Positions 1 through 5,372 of a stretch of DNA of 5,372 nucleotides are shown here, piece after piece (within the stretch, counting starts at the first letter, position 1; each line of letters opens with the position of its first letter). Location of the stretch: positions 1 through 5,372 of the forward strand of contig JALOTO010000114.1 in the NCBI GenBank assembly GCA_025457845.1, given 5' to 3'. The stretch comes from Thermoplasmata archaeon (GTDB lineage: Archaea; Thermoplasmatota; Thermoplasmata; UBA10834). The position numbers were made by a program, and so were the translations under genes. The notes beneath the pieces were generated by a model. That model was not told the DNA's origin, ran no database searches, and saw only the letters and a program-made list of their open reading frames with translations.

Positions 1-32
1 GGGGGGCGAGGGGCTGTGTGCGTGGGGTCGAG

Positions 33-105
33 TGCCGTGGGCCGGACTTGAACCAGCGACTTCAAGATCTTCAGTCTTGCACTCTCCCAACTGAGTTACC
101 ACGGC
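33..105 (-). tRNA. tRNA-Phe (anticodon GAA)
   Basis: Read on the minus strand, 105 down to 33 folds into a complete 73-nt cloverleaf. The acceptor stem pairs GCCGTGG (105-99) with CCACGGC (40-34), and the discriminator is A (33). The D stem is ACTC/GAGT, and the anticodon stem CAAGA/TCTTG encloses the loop CTGAAGA, giving anticodon GAA (Phe). The T stem GCTGG/CCGGC has one G-T wobble and the loop TTCAAGT. There is no intron. The 3' CCA is not encoded: the next bases on the minus strand read CTC, so CCA must be added enzymatically. The 3' flank (32-1) is C-rich with no T-run, so no terminator is evident. The gene is divergent from the secretion operon. Confidence 0.97.
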
Positions 106-140
106 ATTCAGGTGGGGATTGGCAGTTAGGCGTAACTCGG

Positions 141-154
141 TATTAAACCTTCCT
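141..154 (-). promoter_or_regulatory. TATA/BRE-type promoter of tRNA-Phe
   Basis: On the minus strand TTTAATA (147-141) is preceded by a purine run GAGGAAGG (155-148) in the position of an archaeal BRE. The box lies 36-42 nt upstream of the mature tRNA 5' end. With the usual archaeal spacing of about 25 nt from box to start, transcription would begin near 116-120 and leave a 5' leader of roughly 10-15 nt for RNase P to remove. The match is by eye. Confidence 0.6.
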
Positions 155-175
155 CGGTCCCATGTGCGGGCCGGG

Positions 176-189
176 GCGGGCGCGCCCGC
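176..189. repeat. 14-bp perfect GC palindrome
   Basis: GCGGGCGCGCCCGC equals its own reverse complement. It sits between the two divergent promoters, about 22 bp upstream of the tRNA promoter elements and about 107 bp upstream of the operon TATA-like box. It could be a protein binding site, but in DNA this GC-rich a palindrome of this kind can arise by chance. Confidence 0.4.
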
Positions 190-295
190 GGCAGCCCTGT
201 CGGCGTCGCGGCGGAAGGGCGACGGGACATCGACGGGAGGGGTTCCCTGGCGGGTTTTCCGAAGGCGTATTCCAGACGATAGCAAAAACGACACC

Positions 296-305
296 TTTAA
301 ATATA
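296..305 (+). promoter_or_regulatory. Probable TATA box of the secretion operon
   Basis: TTTAAATATA is the clearest AT-rich block in an otherwise GC-rich stretch, and it lies 48-57 nt upstream of the first start codon of the operon. Standard archaeal geometry places the transcription start near 323-330, which gives a 5' leader of about 25-30 nt. The bases before it (AAAAACGACACC) are only a weak BRE match. No promoter-like block is seen at the later junctions in the operon. Confidence 0.55.
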
Positions 306-321
306 CTCCAGGTGCTGATTA

Positions 322-337
322 GGTTGCTTCAGCAACC
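322..337 (+). promoter_or_regulatory. Perfect hairpin at the predicted 5' end of the operon mRNA
   Basis: GGTTGC (322-327) pairs perfectly with GCAACC (332-337) around the loop TTCA. It coincides with the predicted transcription start and ends 6 nt before the GGTGGT ribosome-binding-like stretch (344-349). It may be an RNA stem at the extreme 5' end of the message, or an inverted-repeat operator at the start site. There is no following T-run, so a terminator is unlikely. Confidence 0.4.
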
Positions 338-352
338 CCCTTCGGTGGTAGG

Positions 353-1333
353 ATGGATTTGTCACATCTGCGAGTCCGCTATTGTAAAAACTATACGGTT
401 GAACGCATCAGGAAGTCACCGAGGTGGGACGATGACGTCGCCGCGACGATAGGTACGATAATGTCCCTCCTTGTCTTCCTCACGTTCATGGGGATGTTCA
501 CCAACCAGTTCGTCCCCGTATGGATGAGCGACAACGAGAGCACGCACATGGCGGCCGCCGTCACCCAGATGCTCGGATTCAAGGCGGACATCGACGGGCT
601 CGTGGCCGACTACTCCAACAGCCTGCTCGCCCCGGCCCCGATAGTGGCGCCGATCACGCTGCACGCCTCTGGCATACCCATATTCGCCGAGCCGACCGCG
701 GGGATACTGGAGTTCAAACATGAGACATCGTCAGGCCTTCCCTCCGTCAACGTCACGTACTTGGACGACGACTTCACGCTCAGCCCGTCCACTGGCGGGC
801 ACGCGGGCGGCTACGTCCACCTCTACGCCCCCAACAGGTACTACGTCGAGCAGTACCTCGTCTACGAGGGCGGCGCGGTGATCCTGAACCAGACGGACGG
901 GGAGTTCATCATCTCCGGACCGCAGTTCTCGGTGAGCGACGTGTCTGGCAGCAGGGTCGTGAAGCTCACGCAGGTCTCCCTGTACGGGCCGAACAAGACG
1001 GTCGGAGGCACCGGGACCAAGAGCATCAACGCGGAGATGCTGTACGCCGACACGAACACGCTCAGGTCGACTGGGGGCACGTCCATAACGATATCCATAT
1101 TCACGATGCACGGGACTGCGTGGGCGTCCTACTTCAACAGGGCCCTCAACTCGTCGCTGGCGGGCCTCGACTACGGGACCGACTACTCCGTGTCGACCGA
1201 GTTCAACGACCAGTACACTTACCTGGGGAGGGCCGTGGGCTGCTACCTCGTGACCGTGCAGATCAACGACGTGAACGTCTTCGACCACACGCATGCGACC
1301 ATCCAGATGTCGCTCGGCGAGGTGTCGCTGTAG
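353..1333 (+). CDS. Pilin-like exported protein with N-terminal membrane helix and large outer domain
   Basis: This is a 326-residue protein of unknown specific function. The first ~25 residues are basic (Arg and Lys at 7-24). A DDD triplet (26-28) follows, then a hydrophobic helix at about 29-50 that ends in NQFVPVW. Residues 60-326 are a polar, beta-rich domain with many Tyr, Thr, Gly and Val. A charged start leading into a single hydrophobic helix and a large outer domain is the layout of archaeal type IV pilin-like proteins, and the gene heads an operon of pilus motor and platform genes. I see no textbook class III peptidase site, so it may be membrane-anchored rather than processed. Five N-glycosylation sequons lie in the outer part (N61, N133, N179, N214, N266). 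ATG 353 follows GGTGGT at 344-349. The next in-frame ATG (461) would cut into the helix. The first ~16 codons have low GC at third positions, unlike the rest. Filament subunit, tip adhesin or pilus-associated surface protein are all possible. Confidence 0.75.
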   Translation: MDLSHLRVRYCKNYTVERIRKSPRWDDDVAATIGTIMSLLVFLTFMGMFTNQFVPVWMSDNESTHMAAAVTQMLGFKADIDGLVADYSNSLLAPAPIVAPITLHASGIPIFAEPTAGILEFKHETSSGLPSVNVTYLDDDFTLSPSTGGHAGGYVHLYAPNRYYVEQYLVYEGGAVILNQTDGEFIISGPQFSVSDVSGSRVVKLTQVSLYGPNKTVGGTGTKSINAEMLYADTNTLRSTGGTSITISIFTMHGTAWASYFNRALNSSLAGLDYGTDYSVSTEFNDQYTYLGRAVGCYLVTVQINDVNVFDHTHATIQMSLGEVSL

Positions 1334-1340
1334 GAGGTGA
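1333..1340 (+). promoter_or_regulatory. Strong Shine-Dalgarno that sets the ATPase start
   Basis: GGAGGTGA is a full match to the complement of the archaeal 16S 3' end. It begins on the last base of the upstream stop codon and leaves 5 nt before ATG 1346. The in-frame GTG at 1337 lies inside this element, so it is very unlikely to be the true start. Confidence 0.85.
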
Positions 1341-1345
1341 AGAGG

Positions 1346-3109
1346 ATGGCCGAGGCAGAGGCAAAGGTGAAGCACAATGTGCCCCTGAGAGGGCCGAAGC
1401 AGCCGATGTCGACGAAGATCTATCGCGGGTACATCAACGCGCTCAGCAAGCTCAAGTCCGAACCCGTCAAGAAGAAGCAGGCCAAGGGCGCGGAGGCCAG
1501 GAGGCGCAGGTGGAAGAACGGGAAGGGCTCCCCCTACACCGACGTCCCGCCCATCACTGACACCAACATCCAGGAGATGGCGTTCTACAGCGTGGTCGAA
1601 CCGTTCAGCTACATCAGGGTCACGTTCAACTCCGCGGTGAGCGACTACCTCATGACGGTGATCGAGCCGAAGCTCAACGACTTCGAGCAGGAGCTCCTCG
1701 ACCGGATCAAGGCCACATTCGAGATGACCCTGGACTACGAGTGGGAGAAGCTCGACGTCATGGACAAGGAGAGCTACCTGGACAAGAGCGTGGACAGCTA
1801 CATCAGGTCCAGGGGGATAAGGCTCGAGCCCATCTCCGAGGACAAGATCAAGTACTACATCTCCAGGGACTTCGTCGGATACGGACCGATAGACACGCTC
1901 ATGCGAGACCCGCATGTCGAGGACGTGTCCTGCGACGGCGTGGGCATCCCGCTGTTCCTGTTCCACAGCAAGTTCGAGTCCATCAAGACCAGCATAGTCT
2001 TCAACGACGAGGACGATCTGAACTCGTTCGTCATTTCCCTGGGCCAGAGGTGCGGGAAGCAGCTCTCCGTGTCGAACCCAATCCTGGACGGCACGACCCC
2101 CGAGGGGCACAGGGTCCAGGCGACCTACGCCAGGGAGGTCACGACCAGGGGCGCGTCGTTCACCATCAGGCGGTTCAAGGAGAAGCCCTTCACGCCCGTC
2201 GAGCTCATCAAATACGGGACGGCCTCGCCCGAGATCGTCGCGTACCTCTGGCTGAGCGTGGAGCACGGCGAGTCCGCGATCATCGCAGGGGGCACGGCGA
2301 GCGGGAAGACCGCCACGCTGAACTCGATAGCCCTCTTCATCCCGCCTGGCGCCAAGGTCGTCACCATGGAGGACACCAGGGAGATCAACCTGCCCCACGA
2401 GAACTGGATACCTGGCGCCACCAGGACGGGGACCGGCGAGCGCGGCCCAGACGGCAAGGCCGCCGGGGAGATCGACATGTACGACCTCGTGAGGGCGGCG
2501 CTGAGGCAGAGGCCCAACTACATCATCGTGGGTGAGGTCAGAGGCAAGGAGACCTACACGATGTTCCAGGCGATGGCCACCGGCCACACGACCTTCTCGA
2601 CCATGCACGCCGACTCGGTCAAGGGCATGGTCAACAGGCTCGAGAACCCGCCCATCAACTGCCCGAGGATCCTGCTCACAGCCCTCAGGAACGTCATCAT
2701 CCAGACCCACGCGAGGGTGGGGATGGACATGGTCAGGAGGATCAAGCAACTGATCGAGATCGTCGGGTTCGAGCCGGAGACTAACGAGCTCATCAGCAAC
2801 ACCGTGTACGAGTGGGACCAGGCGACTGACAAGTTCATCTTCAAGGGGCACAGCTTCCTGTTCGACAAGATCATGGAGATGAAGAACCTCACCCACGAGG
2901 AGCTCCTCCAGGAGTTCGAGCGCCGCGTGGACCTCATCAAGTACATGGTCGCCAGGGACATCAGCGACCACAGGGAGATCTGGGACCTGATCCGCGGCTA
3001 CTACAAGGACCCCAAGGGGATGGCTGAGAGGGTCAGGAAGGAGCTGCACCAGAACGCGCCTCCGCAGATCCCCGTCAGGGCTCCGACAGGGGGTGTCGCA
3101 CCTGCCTGA
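1346..3109 (+). CDS. Type II/IV secretion (pilus assembly) ATPase, GspE/TadA/PilB family
   Basis: This 587-residue cytoplasmic motor should couple ATP hydrolysis to assembly or export of the filament through the membrane platform encoded next door. Residues 1-62 form a basic, probably flexible extension (RRRR near 53-56). Residues 75-125 hold the archaeal N-domain signature, with FSYIRV at 87-92 and VIEP at 105-108. The RecA-like core is complete: Walker A GGTASGKT at 315-322 (Lys321), Asp box MEDTRE at 341-346, Walker B with Glu397 in YIIVGEVRG (392-400), and His box GHTTFSTMH at 413-421 (His414, His421). All catalytic motifs are intact, so it should be active. The length fits archaeal members, which are longer than bacterial TadA. 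The start is ATG 1346 after GGAGGTGA, 12 nt beyond the pilin-like gene, and the 3' end overlaps the next gene by 17 nt. The C-terminal tail (about 560-587) is Pro/Ala-rich. Its exact subfamily (pilus, adhesion or secretion) cannot be set from sequence alone. It is not clearly the archaellum motor FlaI, since no archaellum genes surround it. Confidence 0.95.
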   Translation: MAEAEAKVKHNVPLRGPKQPMSTKIYRGYINALSKLKSEPVKKKQAKGAEARRRRWKNGKGSPYTDVPPITDTNIQEMAFYSVVEPFSYIRVTFNSAVSDYLMTVIEPKLNDFEQELLDRIKATFEMTLDYEWEKLDVMDKESYLDKSVDSYIRSRGIRLEPISEDKIKYYISRDFVGYGPIDTLMRDPHVEDVSCDGVGIPLFLFHSKFESIKTSIVFNDEDDLNSFVISLGQRCGKQLSVSNPILDGTTPEGHRVQATYAREVTTRGASFTIRRFKEKPFTPVELIKYGTASPEIVAYLWLSVEHGESAIIAGGTASGKTATLNSIALFIPPGAKVVTMEDTREINLPHENWIPGATRTGTGERGPDGKAAGEIDMYDLVRAALRQRPNYIIVGEVRGKETYTMFQAMATGHTTFSTMHADSVKGMVNRLENPPINCPRILLTALRNVIIQTHARVGMDMVRRIKQLIEIVGFEPETNELISNTVYEWDQATDKFIFKGHSFLFDKIMEMKNLTHEELLQEFERRVDLIKYMVARDISDHREIWDLIRGYYKDPKGMAERVRKELHQNAPPQIPVRAPTGGVAPA

Positions 3110-4127
3110 GGTATCTGACGTCTTCAAGAGGGTCGAGACCAAGAAGAGCGACTACATCAAGACCAAGGGGGCGTACAAGGAGGACATCGGCCCGCACGCG
3201 GTCAGGCTGCCCAAGGGCGCGATACCAGACTACGTCAAACTGACCCCGTTCCAGGACTTCTCATGGAGGGTCATGGGCAGGTACGCCACCGAGAAGGCCG
3301 CCGGCAACCAGGTCCTCGAAGAGAACCTGATGAAGGCCCACATGAAGATCAGGGCCGAGGAGTACTACGCGTCCGTCCTCATGGGCACGATCATCGCGGC
3401 CGCCATCGGGATCGCGATAGCGGTCGGCGTCGGGGTGATCCTCTTCGGGCTCCTGGGAGTGGGCCTGATGCTCAGGGTGCTGATATCGCTGGCCGCGGTC
3501 GTCATGCTGCCGATGATGGCCTACGCCATCATGTCCGGGTCCCCGGCGTCCAAGGCCAAGTCCCGGGGCAGGGACATAGACAAGAGGATCGCGGCGGCGA
3601 TGAGCTTCATATCGGCCATGGCCTCCGCCGACGTCAACATCGATGTCATATTCAAGGAGCTGTCCAGGCAGAAGGTCTACGGCGAGATCGCCTCGGAGGC
3701 CGCCTGGATCACAAGGGACACGGAGCTACTCGGCTCCGACATACTCACGGCGATCAAGAAGGCCGCCAAGAGGTCCCCGTCTTCGAAGTTCCAGGAGTTC
3801 CTGCAGGGCGTCATCACGACCTCGACCTCTGGCGGGCAGCTCAAGCCCTACTTCCTGCTCAAGGCGGAGGAGTACCAGAAGGAGAACAAGCTCGCGATGA
3901 AGTCCCAGATGGAGACCCTCGGGATGCTCGCCGAGTCTTTCGTCACCGTCGTGGTGGCGTTCCCCCTGTTCCTCGTGCTCATCATGGCGATCATGGCCAT
4001 AGTCGGCGGCGGCGACTCTGACATGATGGTGCTGCTGCTCTACATGGTGGTCGGACTGATGATCCCGATATCCCAGTTCGGCTTCATCTTCGTCATCTGG
4101 AACATGTCCAAGGAGAGTGCGATGTGA
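3093..4127 (+). CDS. Secretion platform membrane protein, GspF/TadB-TadC family (first subunit)
   Basis: This 344-residue integral membrane protein should be one half of the inner-membrane platform on which the ATPase acts. It has an ~90-residue charged cytoplasmic N-terminus, then a helix pair at about 94-118 and 121-147. A cytoplasmic T2SSF-type helical domain follows at about 160-280, with DKRIAAAMSFISAM near 163-176 and TSGGQLKPYF at 245-254. A second helix pair lies at about 283-304 and 312-337. One T2SSF unit is present, whereas FlaJ/PilC-type platforms carry two in one chain. The start is GTG 3093, the only plausible in-frame start, and it lies 17 nt inside the ATPase gene. The G-run just before it is too close to be a good ribosome binding site, so translation is probably coupled to the upstream gene. 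The stop overlaps the start of the second platform gene. Confidence 0.9.
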   Translation: MSHLPEVSDVFKRVETKKSDYIKTKGAYKEDIGPHAVRLPKGAIPDYVKLTPFQDFSWRVMGRYATEKAAGNQVLEENLMKAHMKIRAEEYYASVLMGTIIAAAIGIAIAVGVGVILFGLLGVGLMLRVLISLAAVVMLPMMAYAIMSGSPASKAKSRGRDIDKRIAAAMSFISAMASADVNIDVIFKELSRQKVYGEIASEAAWITRDTELLGSDILTAIKKAAKRSPSSKFQEFLQGVITTSTSGGQLKPYFLLKAEEYQKENKLAMKSQMETLGMLAESFVTVVVAFPLFLVLIMAIMAIVGGGDSDMMVLLLYMVVGLMIPISQFGFIFVIWNMSKESAM

Positions 4128-5062
4128 TGGCGGCTGTCAGGAAGCTCTCCCAGGCGGAGCAGAAGAGGGCGGTCAAGCAGATACTCGCCACAGAGAAGGC
4201 CGACAAGACGAGGACCATACTGGGCGTGTCGCTTGCGCTCGTCGGCGTCTTCGGGTTCATGGCGCTCATCGACTCGATGGGCAGCCTTGCGCTCCCGTTC
4301 GACCCCATCGACTACGTCATATTCGCCCTGCTGGCCCTACTGGGGCCCTACGGGTTCTACGTCTCCACCAAGGAGAGGAACGTCAAGGAGATCGAGACGA
4401 GGCTTCCCGACTTCCTGAGGGACGTCGCCGAGGCGGGCAGGTTCGGCATGACCCTGGCCGACTCGATAGTCGTCGCCTCCACCGGGAGGTACGGCAAGCT
4501 CACGCCCGAGATCAAGAAGATGTCCGCCCAGATCGAGTGGGGGGTCCCGGCCTCAGAGGCCATCAGGCTCTTCTCGGAGAGGGTCAAGACCCCGCTGGTC
4601 GTGAGGATGGCGTCCATCATAAGGAAGGCCAACGACGCCGGCGGCAACGTTGCGGACGTGCTGACGATGGTCTCGCACGACGCCAAGGAGGCGATCCTGA
4701 CCCAGGAGGAGAGGAACCTGACCATGTCCACCTACGTCATGGTCGTGTACATCTCCTTCTTCGTGTTCATAGCCACCATCCTGATCCTCAACCTCCAGTT
4801 CCTGCCGAAGATGGAGGAGGCGGGCACGACGGTCAGCGAGGCGGCCAAGGACATGGGGATCACCGAGATCCCCGGTGTGAACATCAAGGTCAGCGTGATC
4901 GAGGACGTCGGGTTCGTGTTCCTGCTGGCAGTGGTGGTGCATGCCGTGGGTGACGGGCTGCTCGCGGGCGTTATACAGAAAGGGAGCTTCCCGATCGGGA
5001 TGAGGCACAGCTTCATCATGCTGATGGCCGGGTTCCTGATGCTTAGGGTACTGTTTGCGTGA
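4127..5062 (+). CDS. Secretion platform membrane protein, GspF/TadC family (second subunit)
   Basis: This 311-residue integral membrane protein is probably the partner of the platform subunit encoded just upstream. An ~28-residue charged N-terminus is followed by helices at about 30-49 and 61-79. The cytoplasmic T2SSF domain lies at about 90-195, with RLPDFLRDVAEAGRFGM at 92-108 and NDAGGNVADVL at 169-179. Further helices lie at about 203-223, 261-283 and 291-309. A polar loop of ~35 residues between the third and fourth helices (LPKMEEAG onward) probably faces outside. ATG 4127 overlaps the preceding stop in TGATG. The in-frame GTG 4124, forming a GTGA overlap, is a near-equal alternative that adds one residue. 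AGGAGAG at 4111-4117 serves either. Both platform proteins have intact domains at their ends, so the split is not a frameshift of one gene. Confidence 0.9.
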   Translation: MAAVRKLSQAEQKRAVKQILATEKADKTRTILGVSLALVGVFGFMALIDSMGSLALPFDPIDYVIFALLALLGPYGFYVSTKERNVKEIETRLPDFLRDVAEAGRFGMTLADSIVVASTGRYGKLTPEIKKMSAQIEWGVPASEAIRLFSERVKTPLVVRMASIIRKANDAGGNVADVLTMVSHDAKEAILTQEERNLTMSTYVMVVYISFFVFIATILILNLQFLPKMEEAGTTVSEAAKDMGITEIPGVNIKVSVIEDVGFVFLLAVVVHAVGDGLLAGVIQKGSFPIGMRHSFIMLMAGFLMLRVLFA

Positions 5063-5063
5063 T
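5059..5063 (+). promoter_or_regulatory. GTGAT ribosome binding element for the last gene
   Basis: GTGAT matches the right-hand part of the archaeal consensus GGAGGTGATC. Its GTGA leaves exactly 5 nt before ATG 5068, the same register as GTGA to ATG in the ATPase gene at 1337-1346. This favours ATG 5068 over the in-frame GTG 5059, which is itself part of the element. The element overlaps the stop codon of the preceding platform gene. Confidence 0.5.
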
Positions 5064-5067
5064 TGAG

Positions 5068-5372
5068 ATGACCGAGACAGAGCGGGCCAAGACAGAGGAG
5101 ATTGCAGAGGAGACCGCCCCAGTGGAGAAGTCGAAGAGCGGTGGCATACGCGCAGCGTACTTCGGCCTCCTCATGAAGATCAAGCCGAAGCCCACCCTGA
5201 TCACGATCTCGAGGAGCGAGGCCAAGGTGGACTTCAGCCAGATCACCGAGGTGCCCAAGATCACCGAGTCGAACGTCGACGAGGTGGAGATGAGCCCGGT
5301 CAAGCAGAACTACTCGTACGTCAGGATAAGGTACGACAACCGGGCCAACGAGTACACCTACGAGGTCATCGA
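5068..5372 (+). CDS. N-terminal part of a probable second secretion ATPase (runs off the window)
   Basis: An open frame of 101 full codons continues past the right edge with no stop. The first ~28 residues are acidic (TETERAKTEEIAEE and onward). Residues 45-80 are mixed and polar (LITISRSEAKVDF near 51-63). Residues 82-101, starting YSYVRIRY and ending EVI, align without gaps to residues 87-106 of the complete ATPase upstream (FSYIRVTF to TVI). They share Ser, Tyr, Arg, Tyr, Val and Ile, with several conservative swaps, and the cut codon GA- fits the Glu of VIEP. That segment belongs to the N-domain that precedes the RecA core in archaeal GspE/FlaI-type ATPases, so the gene probably encodes a paralogous motor. 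No catalytic motif is inside the window, so a degenerate or regulatory paralogue is also possible. The start is ATG 5068, 5 nt after the platform stop. GTG 5059 is the alternative and would give a GTGA overlap. Confidence 0.7.
   Translation, partial: MTETERAKTEEIAEETAPVEKSKSGGIRAAYFGLLMKIKPKPTLITISRSEAKVDFSQITEVPKITESNVDEVEMSPVKQNYSYVRIRYDNRANEYTYEVI

Larger units (their letters stand above)
106..352. other. Divergent intergenic region between tRNA-Phe and the secretion operon
   Basis: These 247 bases separate two outward-facing transcription units and hold a TATA-type promoter for each. The middle (about 165-260) is strongly GC-rich and contains a 14-bp palindrome plus an 8-bp direct repeat CGACGGGA (220-227 and 231-238, one helical turn apart). 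Short reading frames cross the region on the plus strand (from 119 and 162), but they have no good ribosome binding site and no recognisable protein character, so I call no gene here. Confidence 0.6.

Noticed and set aside
33..105. tRNA-Phe as an integration site for a mobile element
   Set aside because: No duplicated tRNA 3' end, integrase or compositional island was seen. Only 32 bases lie beyond the tRNA 3' end, so this cannot be tested here.
119..452. Two short overlapping plus-strand frames across the intergenic region
   Set aside because: They are Arg/Pro/Gly-rich with no ribosome binding site. They run through the predicted operon promoter and into the start of the pilin-like gene, and look like noncoding GC-rich sequence read by chance.
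1337..1345. GTG 1337 as the ATPase start
   Set aside because: It lies inside the GGAGGTGA ribosome binding element, and ATG 1346 sits at ideal spacing from it.
1120..2535. Plus-strand frames 1120-1560 and 1741-2535 in another phase
   Set aside because: They are Arg/Gly/His-rich shadow frames over strongly supported coding sequence, with no domain signals.
731..3142. 803-codon open frame on the minus strand opposite the ATPase and pilin-like genes
   Set aside because: It mirrors the high-GC third positions of the plus-strand genes. Its product is a low-complexity Val/Leu/Asp/His/Arg/Pro-rich chain with no motifs, while the plus-strand frame has every expected ATPase motif.
3263..4953. Plus-strand frames 3263-4021 and 4117-4953 over the platform genes
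   Set aside because: Both are low-complexity shadow products. The supported frames carry clear membrane helices and T2SSF motifs.
3093..5062. A single FlaJ/PilC-type gene broken by a frameshift near 4125
   Set aside because: The first protein ends naturally after its last helix, the second begins with a charged N-terminus, a ribosome binding site precedes the junction, and the overlap is a normal coupled stop-start.
353..5372. Archaellum (motility) operon
   Set aside because: No archaellin and none of the accessory archaellum genes are seen. The platform is split and a second ATPase appears to follow, unlike the usual single FlaI-FlaJ pair.

Overview
The window looks archaeal. A tRNA-Phe gene without an encoded CCA end is fired from a TATA-type promoter, and a second TATA-like box precedes a tight operon of archaeal-style type IV filament genes with GGAGGTGA-type ribosome binding sites. 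The coding regions are very GC-rich at third positions, with Arg mostly AGG and regular use of ATA for Ile. That habit, together with the style of the first protein, suggests a high-GC euryarchaeon, perhaps of the Thermoplasmatota (Methanomassiliicoccales-like). The lineage is inference and is not proven by anything here.

Layout. Bases 33-105 (minus) hold tRNA-Phe(GAA). Bases 106-352 are the divergent intergenic region: the tRNA promoter (141-154, minus), a 14-bp GC palindrome (176-189), an AT-rich TATA-like box (296-305, plus) and a short perfect hairpin (322-337) just ahead of the first start codon. From 353 to the right edge there are five genes on the plus strand: a pilin-like exported protein with one N-terminal membrane helix and a large outer domain (353-1333); a complete GspE/TadA/PilB-family secretion ATPase (1346-3109); two GspF/TadC-family membrane platform proteins (3093-4127 and 4127-5062); and the first ~100 codons of a second protein whose N-terminus aligns without gaps to the N-domain of the first ATPase (5068 to edge). 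Gaps are 12 nt or less, and two of the junctions overlap, so this is almost certainly one transcription unit.

How the genes work together. The set is a minimal type IV filament or secretion machine: a motor ATPase in the cytoplasm, a split two-subunit inner-membrane platform, and a candidate filament or tip subunit anchored by an N-terminal helix. The split platform resembles the TadB/TadC pair of Tad/Epd-like pili rather than the single large FlaJ/PilC of archaella and many archaeal pili. The apparent second motor gene in the same operon, and the head gene that is a non-standard pilin-like protein, are the most interesting points. No prepilin peptidase, no ordinary small pilin and no archaellum accessory genes are visible in this window.
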